Assembly: GCA_018064245.1 (NCBI GenBank) | Contig: JAGHVO010000005.1 | Coordinates: 1-41,672, forward strand | Direction of reading: 5' to 3' | DNA: 41,672 nucleotides | DNA from: Candidatus Colimorpha pelethequi | Lineage (GTDB): Bacteria; Bacteroidota; Bacteroidia; Bacteroidales; P3 | In this document: in pieces, positions 32,115 through 40,457 of the stretch | Layout of the letters: each line of letters starts with the position of its first letter | How positions within the stretch are numbered: the stretch's first letter is position 1 | Translations under genes and position numbers: made by a program | The notes under the pieces: generated by a model | What the model saw: the letters and a program-made list of their open reading frames with translations, nothing else | Databases searched by the model: none | What the model was told of the DNA's origin: nothing

Positions 32115-32157
32115 AAAATCACCTGCAAAAGACGTTACTTTTTTTGCAGGTGATTTT
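32115..32157 (+). terminator. Strong terminator closing the NRPS/MATE locus
   Basis: A perfect 16-bp stem, AAAATCACCTGCAAAA (32115-32130) and TTTTGCAGGTGATTTT (32142-32157), with an 11-nt loop is followed by CTTTTTAT. A-rich sequence on the other side makes it able to work in both directions, so it could also end the small minus-strand gene at 32224-32352. Confidence 0.88.
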
Positions 32158-32223
32158 CTTTTTATCGTTTAAGCCCGTCAATGATGGCGGCGCTCCCCTC
32201 TCGCCTAATTGTCTCCTTGGGTT

Positions 32224-32352
32224 TTACTTCATGTTCTGCGACTGGTTTATCCATAAAAGCTCGCCAACCATGTAACCGCGACGTATTGCCTCTCGCATGG
32301 CTGCGTTTTTGTCAACTACTACGAATCCTTTTCGTGTCCTCCATATATTCAT
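32224..32352 (-). CDS. Possible 42-residue small protein
   Basis: On the minus strand an ATG at 32352 opens a 42-codon frame reading MNIWRTRKGFVVVDKNAAMR, then EAIRRGYMVGELLWINQ and SQNMK, before TAA. It is basic at the N-terminus and has balanced, protein-like composition, and it is followed downstream by the terminator at 32115-32157. An A-rich tract (ACAAAAACGAAAAAAAACT) precedes the start, as for other genes here. I do not recognise it; it could be a conserved small Bacteroidales protein or chance. Confidence 0.5.
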   Translation of the reverse strand: MNIWRTRKGFVVVDKNAAMREAIRRGYMVGELLWINQSQNMK

Positions 32353-32369
32353 AGTTTTTTTTCGTTTTT

Positions 32370-32429
32370 GTCCCATGTTATTTTTCAAATGTCACCAAAT
32401 AAGTAACACTAAAAAAAATAACGTGGGAC
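32370..32429. repeat. Long inverted repeat between the small ORF and the DUF4838 gene
   Basis: GTCCCATGTTATTTTT (32370-32385) pairs with AAAAATAACGTGGGAC (32414-32429), with one mismatch across 16 bp and a 28-nt loop. A related half, AAAAATAACCTAGGACAA, occurs near 39635-39652. It may be a terminator for the DUF4838 gene, a leader hairpin for the small ORF, or a dispersed repeat. Confidence 0.45.
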
Positions 32430-32444
32430 AATTGTTGAACTGTT

Positions 32445-32483
32445 GACTAGCGATTTGAAAGATCCCATTCCAAATCACTAGTC
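32445..32483 (-). terminator. Hairpin downstream of the DUF4838 gene
   Basis: GACTAGCGATTTG (32445-32457) and CAAATCACTAGTC (32471-32483) form a 13-bp stem with one mismatch and a 13-nt loop, about 33 bp after the minus-strand stop at 32516. No T tract follows, so termination is only moderately supported. Confidence 0.45.
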
Positions 32484-32515
32484 ACTTTTCACTATTCAGA
32501 AGCGCATCGTCATTT

Positions 32516-34771
32516 TTAGCGCACCACAATTTCGTCGGTGAAGAGCCAGACGGGGTTGCCGGCGGCGCGGTGCCAGTCTGGAATTCGGGGAAGCGGCTCG
32601 GCAACGATGCGCACATAGCGGGACTTGATGGGACGGTCTAACTGGCAACTGAAATGTTTGATTTCAGGGGTTGCCAAAGTTGGTGGATTGTCGCCATTCC
32701 GACTACCCACTTTGGTCCAGTTCTTGCCATCGTTCGACACATAGAAGGTCACCTGCTTGGGCGCAAAAATCCACGACAAAGGATAGAAGAAGAAGTCCAT
32801 CGAGATTTCCGACACCTTCTTTTCTGCACCTAAATCCACGGTGGCATCAACCTCGTTGCCATAGAATCCCAACCAGTTGTGCTGATAGTTGAGAATGCCC
32901 GACTTGCCGTCGGTCAGCGATTGTGCCCCGCCAGCGTCATAGCGGGCATCGAAAGGCTTCGCCAACGTCACTTTGCATCCTCGCGCCAACGAGTTGCCTT
33001 GTGCCTTTTGGCAAAAACGTTCAATGTCGGCACGGAACTCTTCGGGGCGGTAGCCCATCTCATGCAGTTTTTCAATGCCGAACAATTTGCACCCCTGTAC
33101 GAAAGCGTCGGCACGACGCACCCAACTGGAGTCCAACACACGCACTCCTGCGCTGTCGGCAAAGAAGCTGTAGCCTGGCAACGCCTCATACATCGCCATC
33201 TCCAAGGCGGCGAAATCCAGCGAGAGCTGGAAATACCACAGACGAGAAGTCTCCTCAACACCTGCCGACACCGCAAAAGCGGAATCCATCAAGGTTTCAT
33301 AATATTCCAAGTACTTGAGATAAGTGTCCTTGGCATCGATAGGATAGCCGTAAATTTCCAACCTTTTCTTTGAACGAACAACCTGCTGCGTCATGTCGTC
33401 GAGAATACGCTCAACATAGGGACTTCCCGCACCATAGTAGCCTTGACAGAAATCGTGAATCAGCGAATCCACATTCTCGTCTGGATTCCACATCAGCCTG
33501 GCGATGAGATAGGTACGCAGTTCCATCCATGCCGTCTTGTTGTCCTCTCCGGTGCCTTGTTCGAACATCATACGCACGCCGTGGTCGTGGAAATATCGCA
33601 AGTTGGGTTGCAAGACGTGAATGTTGGGGAAGGGGTCCATGAAGTTGCGGAACTGCACGATATAGTCCCACATGAAGATGTTGTCGGTGAGAGAGCCCCA
33701 CCCTTCCATGTCGTTGCGGAACGACTGCTCGGCGGGATTGGTAGAGATGGGCAGATGGCGGTCGCACTCGATAGAGCAGAACATGATGTTGACGTTGCTG
33801 TCGGGACGTTGCGGCTCGGGGCAGTCCTGTCGAGGCGACTGACGCGTGAACTGATAGCCAAGGGTGGAAATGGTCTTGTCGGGGAAACGGCGTGCCACTT
33901 GGTTGATGAAATGGATGAGCGTACCCGACGGACCGCCGTAGAGGGAATCGGCATGGCGACAGGCTGGACAGGTGCAGTTGCTGTAGTTGTCGTTGTTCGA
34001 CACCGACCAAATGGTTTTCTCGGGGTGGGCACGCATCATTGAATCCAAGTTCTTGCAAAGCGTCTCCAGCACTTGCGGATTGGAGAGGCAGAGTTGTCCG
34101 TCACGCATACGATGACCATCTATTTCGGAGAACCACTCGGGATGAGTGGCAAAATAGCGTTGTTGCGGGACAAGGTGCTGGAAGGTGTGGACAAACATTC
34201 CCCAATCACGGAAAAGGTCCTGACGGTTATGAAGCTTGTGCTTGTCGGCATACGACTGGCTGTGGTTGGGGTAATAGTAGAGCGTTTCGCGATAGCGGAA
34301 AGCAGGATTCTTCACCTCTACAAACGGTTCCAAAACATACTCTTGCAAATGAGGCACAAACTCCGCTTCGGGAGTATAGTAACGGCAGCCCAAATGGTGT
34401 TCCAAAAAGTCATACACACCATAGAGCGTCGCCTTGGAGGTGTTTCCACAGATTGCCAAGTCGTGGCCGTCGCTGCACACAAGGAAGCCATCGTCGCGCA
34501 GCTGCGCCAGCTGCTGGGCGTAGTGCTGCTCCACATAGCGCGTCCTACCGATATAGACGATAGCCATATCAGTACCTTGACGGCGATTTTCCGCGCCTGC
34601 GATGCGACCCATATACTCCTGAAACTCGGCGCCAGCCAAATGTTCCAGCGAGTCGGTACCCGCAGGATAGACAATGCGGAAATTGGTCATTCCTTTCTGT
34701 ATCAGAGACTGTTGCGCACACGTTATGACAAACGCAAACATCGCCGACAACAACAAGAGGATTCTTTTCAT
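32516..34771 (-). CDS. DUF4838 protein with GH67/GH20-like N-domain and C-terminal F5/8C-type domain
   Basis: 751 residues, exported: the N-terminus MKRILLLLSAMFAFVITCAQ is a signal peptide ending near CAQ. Residues about 25-140 resemble the alpha/beta domain that precedes the catalytic barrel in GH67 and GH20 enzymes (YGVYDFLEHHLGCRYYTP). The central part has VSNNDNYSNCTCPACRHAD, a typical DUF4838 signature, then FMWDYIVQFRNFMDPFPN. The last ~140 residues form an F5/8C-like carbohydrate-binding domain (DATVDLGAEKKVSEISMDFF). It is probably a periplasmic or surface glycan-active protein of undefined substrate. A decayed relative's C-terminus is found at 14259-14360. Confidence 0.85.
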   Translation of the reverse strand: MKRILLLLSAMFAFVITCAQQSLIQKGMTNFRIVYPAGTDSLEHLAGAEFQEYMGRIAGAENRRQGTDMAIVYIGRTRYVEQHYAQQLAQLRDDGFLVCSDGHDLAICGNTSKATLYGVYDFLEHHLGCRYYTPEAEFVPHLQEYVLEPFVEVKNPAFRYRETLYYYPNHSQSYADKHKLHNRQDLFRDWGMFVHTFQHLVPQQRYFATHPEWFSEIDGHRMRDGQLCLSNPQVLETLCKNLDSMMRAHPEKTIWSVSNNDNYSNCTCPACRHADSLYGGPSGTLIHFINQVARRFPDKTISTLGYQFTRQSPRQDCPEPQRPDSNVNIMFCSIECDRHLPISTNPAEQSFRNDMEGWGSLTDNIFMWDYIVQFRNFMDPFPNIHVLQPNLRYFHDHGVRMMFEQGTGEDNKTAWMELRTYLIARLMWNPDENVDSLIHDFCQGYYGAGSPYVERILDDMTQQVVRSKKRLEIYGYPIDAKDTYLKYLEYYETLMDSAFAVSAGVEETSRLWYFQLSLDFAALEMAMYEALPGYSFFADSAGVRVLDSSWVRRADAFVQGCKLFGIEKLHEMGYRPEEFRADIERFCQKAQGNSLARGCKVTLAKPFDARYDAGGAQSLTDGKSGILNYQHNWLGFYGNEVDATVDLGAEKKVSEISMDFFFYPLSWIFAPKQVTFYVSNDGKNWTKVGSRNGDNPPTLATPEIKHFSCQLDRPIKSRYVRIVAEPLPRIPDWHRAAGNPVWLFTDEIVVR

Positions 34772-34874
34772 GCTAAGGGTTTCTTTGGTGACTTACTTAA
34801 TTTGTCGATTGCAATGCAAAAATACGATTAATTCTTCATAGTTTCAAACTGACAAAATGACACATCAAGCAATA

Positions 34875-34890
34875 TGGCACAGGACTTGAA
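34875..34890 (+). promoter_or_regulatory. Possible sigma-54-type promoter of htpG
   Basis: TGGCAC-AGGAC-TTGAA has the TGGCAC-N5-TTG spacing of -24/-12 promoters, although the -12 GC is GA here. Just upstream is CTGACAAAATGACAC, a pair of TGACA words that could be an activator or repressor site. The htpG ATG follows 70 bp later. The resemblance to a sigma-54 site is by pattern only. Confidence 0.4.
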
Positions 34891-34959
34891 GACATTCACC
34901 ATGGTGTGCGGAGCAGTCCGCAGACTGACACATTGATTAGTCATTAAAACACATACACA

Positions 34960-36858
34960 ATGGAAGGAAATCTTAACGTACAGACCGAAAACATTTTCCC
35001 GGTAATCAAGAAATTTCTCTACTCTGACCACGAAATCTTTCTGCGCGAACTGGTTAGCAACGCCATCGACGCAACACAAAAGCTCAAAGCCCTCTCTTCG
35101 CGTGGCGAATTCAAGGGCGAGATGGGAGACCTCACCGTTGAGGTGAAACTCGACAAGAAAACCCTCACCATCAGCGACCGCGGCATTGGTATGAGTGCCG
35201 ACGAGATCGAAAAATACATCAACCAGATAGCTTTTTCTGGTGCCAACGACTTTTTGGACAAATACAAGGACGTACAGGAAAACCTCATCGGACATTTTGG
35301 CCTGGGATTCTATTCCGCCTTCATGGTTGCCGACAAGGTTGAAATCAAGACCAAGTCCTACACCGACGCTCCCGCTATGCACTGGAGCTGCGACGGTTCG
35401 CCTTCGTTCAGCATGAAAGAATGCAAGAAAGAGGATCGTGGCACCGACATCATCCTGCACATCGCCGACGACTGCAAGGAGTTTCTTGAAGAGCACCGCA
35501 TTCTCGAGCTTCTCAAAAAATACTGTTCATTCATGCCCGTAGCCATCCGCTTTGGCGAAGAGAGCGACTGGGTGGACAGCGAAACCGAATTCAACGAGGT
35601 TGATGACGGCAACGGCGGCAAGAAAAAAGAGCCCAAACGCGTGGAAGTCAAGAAGCCCCGCATCATCAACAACACCGATCCCGCATGGAAGAAGACCCCT
35701 GCCAACCTGACAGACGAGGACTACAAGAAATTCTACCACGAACTCTACCCAATGAACTTCGAGGATCCACTGTTCCAGATTCACCTCAACGTAGATTACC
35801 CCTTCAACCTCACTGGCATTCTCTATTTCCCAAAGGTTCGCAAGACTATTGACCCCAACCGCAACAAGATTCAGCTCTACTGCAACCAAGTTTTTGTAAC
35901 CGACAGCGTTGAGGGCATCGTACCCGAATACCTGATGCTGCTCCACGGCGTGTTGGATTCGCCCGACATCCCGTTGAACGTAAGTCGCAGCTATCTGCAG
36001 AGCGACGGCAACGTGAAGAAAATCTCCAACCACATCAGCAAGAAAGTCGCCGACAAGCTGGAAGAGATGTTCAAGAACGGCAGAGAGGACTTTGAGAAGA
36101 AATGGGACGACATCAAGATTTTCGTGGAATACGGAATGCTAACCGAAGAGAAATTCTGCGAACGCGCAATGAAATTCAGTCTCTTCAAGAATACGGAAGG
36201 CAACTATTTCTCCTTTGAGGACTATCGCGACAAAATCAAGGTTTTGCAGACCGACAAAGACAAGAACCTATGCTACCTCTACGCCACCGACGCCGAAGAG
36301 CAGCATGCCTACATCGCCAAGGCCAAAGAGAAGGGCTACGACGTATTGTTGATGGACAGCGTACTTACACCGCACTTCGTCAACTTGTTGGAACAGAAGT
36401 TCGAGAAGAGCCGCTTCGTTCGTGTGGATAGCGACGTGGTAGAAAAGCTTATCCCCCACGAGGACAACATCCCCGAAAAGCTCAGCAAGGAAGAGCAGGA
36501 GAAGCTGAAACCCATCATCGAGAACGAGATTGACAAAAAGAAATACACCGTCCAGATGGAAAGTCTAGAGAGTGACGACCAGCCTATGATTATCACCCAA
36601 AGCGAATTTATGCGTCGCTACAAGGAGATGAGCGCCATGGGTGGCGGAATGAGTTTCTACGGCGACCTTCCCGAAAGCTACAACTTGGTGGTAAACGTCA
36701 ACCATCCACTTATCGAACAGGTGCTCAAAGAGGAAGATGGCGACAAGCAAAAGCAACTGGTTCATCAACTTACCGACCTTGCATTGCTAAGCAACGGACT
36801 CCTGAAAGGCGAAGCCCTGACGGAATTCATCAAGCGCAGCGTCGCCATCATCAAATAA
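34960..36858 (+). CDS. htpG: Molecular chaperone HtpG (bacterial Hsp90)
   Basis: A 632-residue dimeric ATP-dependent chaperone of the cytoplasm. The N-terminal GHKL ATPase domain shows the family hallmarks FLRELVSNAIDATQK (with the catalytic Glu and ATP-binding Asn), SDRGIGMSADEI and IGHFGLGFYSAFMVA. The middle domain includes GILYFPKVR and VSRSYLQSD. A lysine/glutamate-rich insert near residues 210-230 is a small linker, and the C-terminal dimerisation domain ends at VAIIK. The length is normal. Regulation probably involves the sigma-54-like element upstream, and a strong terminator follows. Confidence 0.97.
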   Translation: MEGNLNVQTENIFPVIKKFLYSDHEIFLRELVSNAIDATQKLKALSSRGEFKGEMGDLTVEVKLDKKTLTISDRGIGMSADEIEKYINQIAFSGANDFLDKYKDVQENLIGHFGLGFYSAFMVADKVEIKTKSYTDAPAMHWSCDGSPSFSMKECKKEDRGTDIILHIADDCKEFLEEHRILELLKKYCSFMPVAIRFGEESDWVDSETEFNEVDDGNGGKKKEPKRVEVKKPRIINNTDPAWKKTPANLTDEDYKKFYHELYPMNFEDPLFQIHLNVDYPFNLTGILYFPKVRKTIDPNRNKIQLYCNQVFVTDSVEGIVPEYLMLLHGVLDSPDIPLNVSRSYLQSDGNVKKISNHISKKVADKLEEMFKNGREDFEKKWDDIKIFVEYGMLTEEKFCERAMKFSLFKNTEGNYFSFEDYRDKIKVLQTDKDKNLCYLYATDAEEQHAYIAKAKEKGYDVLLMDSVLTPHFVNLLEQKFEKSRFVRVDSDVVEKLIPHEDNIPEKLSKEEQEKLKPIIENEIDKKKYTVQMESLESDDQPMIITQSEFMRRYKEMSAMGGGMSFYGDLPESYNLVVNVNHPLIEQVLKEEDGDKQKQLVHQLTDLALLSNGLLKGEALTEFIKRSVAIIK

Positions 36859-36883
36859 CGAACAGCTTTTTCATTCATACCGC

Positions 36884-36928
36884 AAAAACGGATGTCTTGA
36901 ACCTTCAAGGCGTCCGTTTTTGTTTTTT
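36884..36928 (+). terminator. Rho-independent terminator after htpG
   Basis: An 18-bp stem with two G-T pairs, AAAAACGGATGTCTTGAA (36884-36901) and TTCAAGGCGTCCGTTTTT (36904-36921), is followed by GTTTTTTC. It lies about 25 bp after the stop codon. Confidence 0.9.
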
Positions 36929-36973
36929 CACTATTTTCAAACGTTTCGAAAGCTTTTTTTCGTTTTTTTTTCG

Positions 36974-36981
36974 TAATTTTG
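36974..36981 (+). promoter_or_regulatory. -7 promoter element upstream of lysS
   Basis: TAATTTTG fits TAnnTTTG and lies in a T-rich tract after the htpG terminator. No exact -33 TTTG is seen 19-21 bp upstream. The lysS ATG lies about 140 bp downstream, leaving a long leader (36982-37120) in which I see no riboswitch or T-box. Confidence 0.5.
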
Positions 36982-37120
36982 CAAAGATTATGTTTCAACA
37001 CGAAACGATCATTTTTGTCGACAGTTCCTTGTTGTACGAATCACACCTTGCGGCATCCAAACAACAATACTGCAAAATATTATCGGTCAGAAAATTAAAA
37101 ACATTTCAACAATCAATACT

Positions 37121-38839
37121 ATGCCAGAATTAAGTGAACAAGAACAGATTCGCAGAAACTCACTGAACGAACTCAAAAAACTGGGCATCAACCCCTACCC
37201 TGCCGCTCTTTATGAGGTAAATGCCAAGAGCAGCGACATTCTGGAACAATTTCCCAACGACAACACGCTGTTTCAAGACATCAGCATCGCAGGTCGTATC
37301 ATGAGCCGCCGTATTATGGGCGCAGCCTCTTTCGTGGAGTTGCAAGACAGCTACGGCCGCATCCAGCTGTATGTGAAACGCGACGAGATATGTCCCGACG
37401 AGGACAAGACACTCTACAACACCGTTTTCAAACGTCTGTTGGACATCGGCGACATCATCGGCGTTAAAGGCTACGTTTTCGTTACCCAAATGGGTGAAAT
37501 TTCCATTCATGTGAAGAGTCTCACCGTGCTCAGCAAGTCGTTGCGCCCCTTGCCCATCGTCAAGGAGAAAGACGGTGTAGTGTATGACGCATTCAGCGAC
37601 CCCGAGCAACGTTACCGTATGCGTTATGTTGATTTGATTGTCAATCCCCAGGTGCGTAAAGTATTTGAACAACGCGCAAAGATTGTCAACACCATGCGCG
37701 AATACTTCAACGAGCAAGGCTACCTCGAAGTGGACACTCCCGTACTGCAGTCCATTCCCGGCGGCGCAGCAGCCCGTCCCTTCATCACGCACCACAACGC
37801 ATTGGACATCGACCTCTACCTGCGTATTGCCAATGAGCTGTATCTGAAACGTCTGATTGTCGGTGGTTATGCCGGCGTCTATGAGTTCAGTCGCAATTTC
37901 CGCAACGAGGGCATGGACCGCACCCACAATCCCGAATTCACCTGCATGGAAATATACGTTGCCTACAAGGACTACAACTGGATGATGACTTTCGTGGAGA
38001 ATATGTTGAGCCGCATCGCCACGACCTTGCACGGCAAGACCACCGTCAGCGTGTGGGGAAACGAAATCGACTTCAAACCGCCGTTCCGCCGCGCCCCGAT
38101 GGTGGAGCTCATCAAGGAAGAGACTGGCGTGGATGTCAGCGGAATGAACGAAGAGCAACTGCGCGAAGCCTGCAAGCAACTCGGCGTTGAAACCGACACC
38201 ACCATGGGCAAGGGCAAGCTCATCGATGCCATTTTCGGCGAAAAATGCGAGCACAAACTCATCCAGCCCACTTTCGTCACCGACTACCCCATCGAAATGT
38301 CGCCGCTCTGCAAACGTCACCGCGACAATCCCGAGCTGACCGAACGTTTCGAGCTCTTTGTCAACGGCAAGGAACTCGCCAACGCCTACAGCGAACTCAA
38401 CGACCCCATCGACCAGTTAGGCCGTTTCCAGGAACAGCTGCGTCTGAGCGAGAAAGGCGACGACGAGGCCATGTTCATCGATATGGACTTTGTGCGCGCG
38501 CTTGAATTTGGTATGCCTCCAACCTCCGGCATGGGCATCGGCATCGACCGCTTGGTGATGATGATGACCGGAGAGCAAAGCATCCAGGATGTGTTGCTCT
38601 TCCCGCAGATGAAACCCGAAAAGAAAGCCATTGTGACCACCGACGAAGAGTTTGTAGATCACGGCGTTGCCGCAGAGTGGGTTCCCATGTTGCGCAAAGC
38701 GGGTATCAACACCCTCGCACAACTCAAGGAAGCCAACCCCAACAAGCTCTACAACGACCTCAACGGCCTGCGCAAAAAGAACAAGCTTGACATCCCTCCC
38801 GTACAGAAAGAGGCTGTCGAGGCTTGGATCAACGCATAA
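37121..38839 (+). CDS. lysS: Lysyl-tRNA synthetase, class II
   Basis: Charges tRNA(Lys) in the cytoplasm. 572 residues. The N-terminal OB-fold anticodon-binding domain ([17 protein letters not shown], near residues 57-73) is followed by the class II core. Motif 2 appears in [22 protein letters not shown] and motif 3 in [18 protein letters not shown]. It is about 65 residues longer than E. coli LysS. The extra C-terminus, from [11 protein letters not shown] to the end, is a helical hairpin-like extension that I associate with Bacteroidota LysRS. A terminator follows. Confidence 0.97.
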   Translation: MPELSEQEQIRRNSLNELKKLGINPYPAALYEVNAKSSDILEQFPNDNTLFQDISIAGRIMSRRIMGAASFVELQDSYGRIQLYVKRDEICPDEDKTLYNTVFKRLLDIGDIIGVKGYVFVTQMGEISIHVKSLTVLSKSLRPLPIVKEKDGVVYDAFSDPEQRYRMRYVDLIVNPQVRKVFEQRAKIVNTMREYFNEQGYLEVDTPVLQSIPGGAAARPFITHHNALDIDLYLRIANELYLKRLIVGGYAGVYEFSRNFRNEGMDRTHNPEFTCMEIYVAYKDYNWMMTFVENMLSRIATTLHGKTTVSVWGNEIDFKPPFRRAPMVELIKEETGVDVSGMNEEQLREACKQLGVETDTTMGKGKLIDAIFGEKCEHKLIQPTFVTDYPIEMSPLCKRHRDNPELTERFELFVNGKELANAYSELNDPIDQLGRFQEQLRLSEKGDDEAMFIDMDFVRALEFGMPPTSGMGIGIDRLVMMMTGEQSIQDVLLFPQMKPEKKAIVTTDEEFVDHGVAAEWVPMLRKAGINTLAQLKEANPNKLYNDLNGLRKKNKLDIPPVQKEAVEAWINA

Positions 38840-38856
38840 AAAGCACCATTACATAC

Positions 38857-38902
38857 AAAGAGTAAAGAGTGAAAGAGCAATTCCACTCTTTACTCTTTTT
38901 TA
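38857..38902 (+). terminator. Rho-independent terminator after lysS
   Basis: A perfect 15-bp stem, AAAGAGTAAAGAGTG (38857-38871) and CACTCTTTACTCTTT (38884-38898), with a 12-nt loop merges into a T run. Confidence 0.88.
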
Positions 38903-38983
38903 ACACAAGATATTGCGTCACACAGCCTTTGAGTCAACGATTCAACAAAAGCACTTTCGTTTTTCCATATTTCTTTCATTTCC

Positions 38984-39622
38984 ATGCTTATAAAACAAAT
39001 CACACTTAACCATTTTGGCGTAAATTGCTACATCATTTGGGACGAAACCTCAAAGGAATGCGCCATTGTTGACCCCGCCGCAGAAACCAACTACGAAGAT
39101 GCGAAAGTCAACCAATTTATTGACGAGAACAAGCTCAACGTCAAATGGATATTGCTCACACACGCACATGTCGATCATATTGCAGGTTTGCGAGAATGCT
39201 GTCAAAAATACAATCTTCCCGTAACCATGCACGAAGAAGGCTTCAAACTGCTGAGACAAGCCGCAGCCTACGGGTCCGTGATGGGTTTTGAGGTGGAAGC
39301 GATGGACGACCTCGCGACCAATTTCATCAACGACGGAGACATTATTGCTTTGGGCGAAAGCAAGATTGAAGCGCGCTATGTGCCAGGGCATTGTCCAGGG
39401 AGTCTTTGCTATGTGCTTGCCGAAGAGCAACAAGTCCTCACTGGAGACGCTTTGTTCCGTTTCAGCATTGGTCGCGCCGACCTTCCTGGAGGAGACGAAC
39501 GACTTTTGATTGAAAAACTTAGAAGCCGCATCATGTGTCTTGATGACGGCTATCAGGTGCTTCCCGGCCACGGCGAGCTGAGCACCATCGGCGACGAACG
39601 AAAATACAACCCTTTCTTTTAA
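38984..39622 (+). CDS. MBL-fold metallo-hydrolase (glyoxalase II-like)
   Basis: A 212-residue cytoplasmic metallo-beta-lactamase-fold hydrolase. Metal ligands are THAHVDH at residues 59-65, PGHCPGS at about 134, GDALFRFSIGRADLPGGD near 155-172 and the final PGHG near 198. The compact single-domain size and the GDALF/GRADLPGGD signature fit the YcbL/glyoxalase-II-like group, which hydrolyses thioesters or related substrates. There is no separate glyoxalase II C-terminal helical domain. The natural substrate is not evident from sequence. Confidence 0.9.
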   Translation: MLIKQITLNHFGVNCYIIWDETSKECAIVDPAAETNYEDAKVNQFIDENKLNVKWILLTHAHVDHIAGLRECCQKYNLPVTMHEEGFKLLRQAAAYGSVMGFEVEAMDDLATNFINDGDIIALGESKIEARYVPGHCPGSLCYVLAEEQQVLTGDALFRFSIGRADLPGGDERLLIEKLRSRIMCLDDGYQVLPGHGELSTIGDERKYNPFF

Positions 39623-39706
39623 AAAAATAAAAAAAATAACCTAGGACAAAAGTCAAGGTCAACGTCAAGGTTAGAGTTCCCAACTCACTAATCACTATTT
39701 ACAATC
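39623..39706. repeat. Spacer with A-rich tract and GTCAAGGTCAACGTCAAGG repeats
   Basis: An A-rich run and AAAAATAACCTAGGACAA, related to the right arm of the inverted repeat at 32414-32429, lead into AGTCAAGGTCAACGTCAAGG-type units. The block ends in AACTCACTAATCACTATTTAC before ung. It is another member of the spacer repeat families of this window. Confidence 0.45.
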
Positions 39707-40390
39707 ATGTCCATTTCTCCCAAGATAGAAGCCAGTTGGCTGGAAGTGTTGCGACCACAATTTGAAGCACCCTACTTTGCACAGCTCAAGAATTTCTTGA
39801 TATCTGAGCGCCAACAATACACCTGCTATCCTGCTGGTAGCAACATTTTTGCCGCATTCGACCGCACTCCATTCGACAAAGTAAAGGTGGTCATTCTCGG
39901 ACAAGACCCCTACCACGAGCCGGGACAAGCACAAGGACTCTGTTTCTCTGTTCCCAACGGCATACAAGTGCCGCCGTCGCTGGTGAACATTATCAAGGAG
40001 ATAAACAGTGACTTGGGCGCCAATATTCCCACCGACAAAGGCAACTTGGAAGGATGGGCAGACCAAGGCGTATTGCTGCTCAACGCCACACTCACCGTGC
40101 GCGCCCATCAAGCCGGCTCGCACCAGCACCACGGTTGGGAGACTTTTACCGACGCCGCCATCAGCGCCCTATCGCAGCAACGCAACGGCATCGTTTTCCT
40201 CTTGTGGGGAAGCTTTGCCATTGCCAAATCTCAGCTGATAGACAAGTCAAAACACTTTGTACTCACTGCGCCGCATCCATCGCCGCTGTCAGCTTATAGA
40301 GGTTTTTTCGGCTGCAAACATTTCTCGCAGTGCAACGCAATCCTCCTGCAGCAAGGACTTTCGCCCATCGACTGGACAAAGATACACTAA
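39707..40390 (+). CDS. ung: Uracil-DNA glycosylase, family 1
   Basis: Removes uracil from DNA in base-excision repair. The 227-residue protein has the catalytic water-activating loop GQDPYHEPGQAQGL (Asp67), LLNATLTVRAHQAGSH, the Asn-containing uracil pocket, and HPSPLSAYRGFFGCKHFSQ near residues 190-208 with the catalytic His of the HPSPLS loop. Its stop codon lies inside the left arm of the following hairpin. Confidence 0.96.
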   Translation: MSISPKIEASWLEVLRPQFEAPYFAQLKNFLISERQQYTCYPAGSNIFAAFDRTPFDKVKVVILGQDPYHEPGQAQGLCFSVPNGIQVPPSLVNIIKEINSDLGANIPTDKGNLEGWADQGVLLLNATLTVRAHQAGSHQHHGWETFTDAAISALSQQRNGIVFLLWGSFAIAKSQLIDKSKHFVLTAPHPSPLSAYRGFFGCKHFSQCNAILLQQGLSPIDWTKIH

Positions 40391-40425
40391 ACCACTCTGC
40401 ACTGAAAGTGCAAAGTGGTTTAGTG
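40385..40425. terminator. Hairpin overlapping the ung stop codon
   Basis: CACTAAACCACTCTGCAC (40385-40402) pairs with GTGCAAAGTGGTTTAGTG (40408-40425), with one mismatch and a 5-nt loop. The ung TAA (40388-40390) lies in the left arm. It sits between the convergent ung and minus-strand lipoprotein genes and probably ends transcription from both sides, though T runs are weak. Confidence 0.7.
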
Positions 40426-40457
40426 TTAGTAAGTTTCTGGCATAACTTCACGGACAA

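Noticed and set aside
34828-35496. 222-codon minus-strand frame overlapping the htpG start and promoter region
   Set aside because: It is antisense to the conserved ATPase domain of HtpG and has no supporting motif.
37160-38320. 386-codon open frame on the minus strand opposite lysS
   Set aside because: It is the antisense shadow of a well-conserved lysS, has no family features, and arises from the codon bias of the plus-strand gene.
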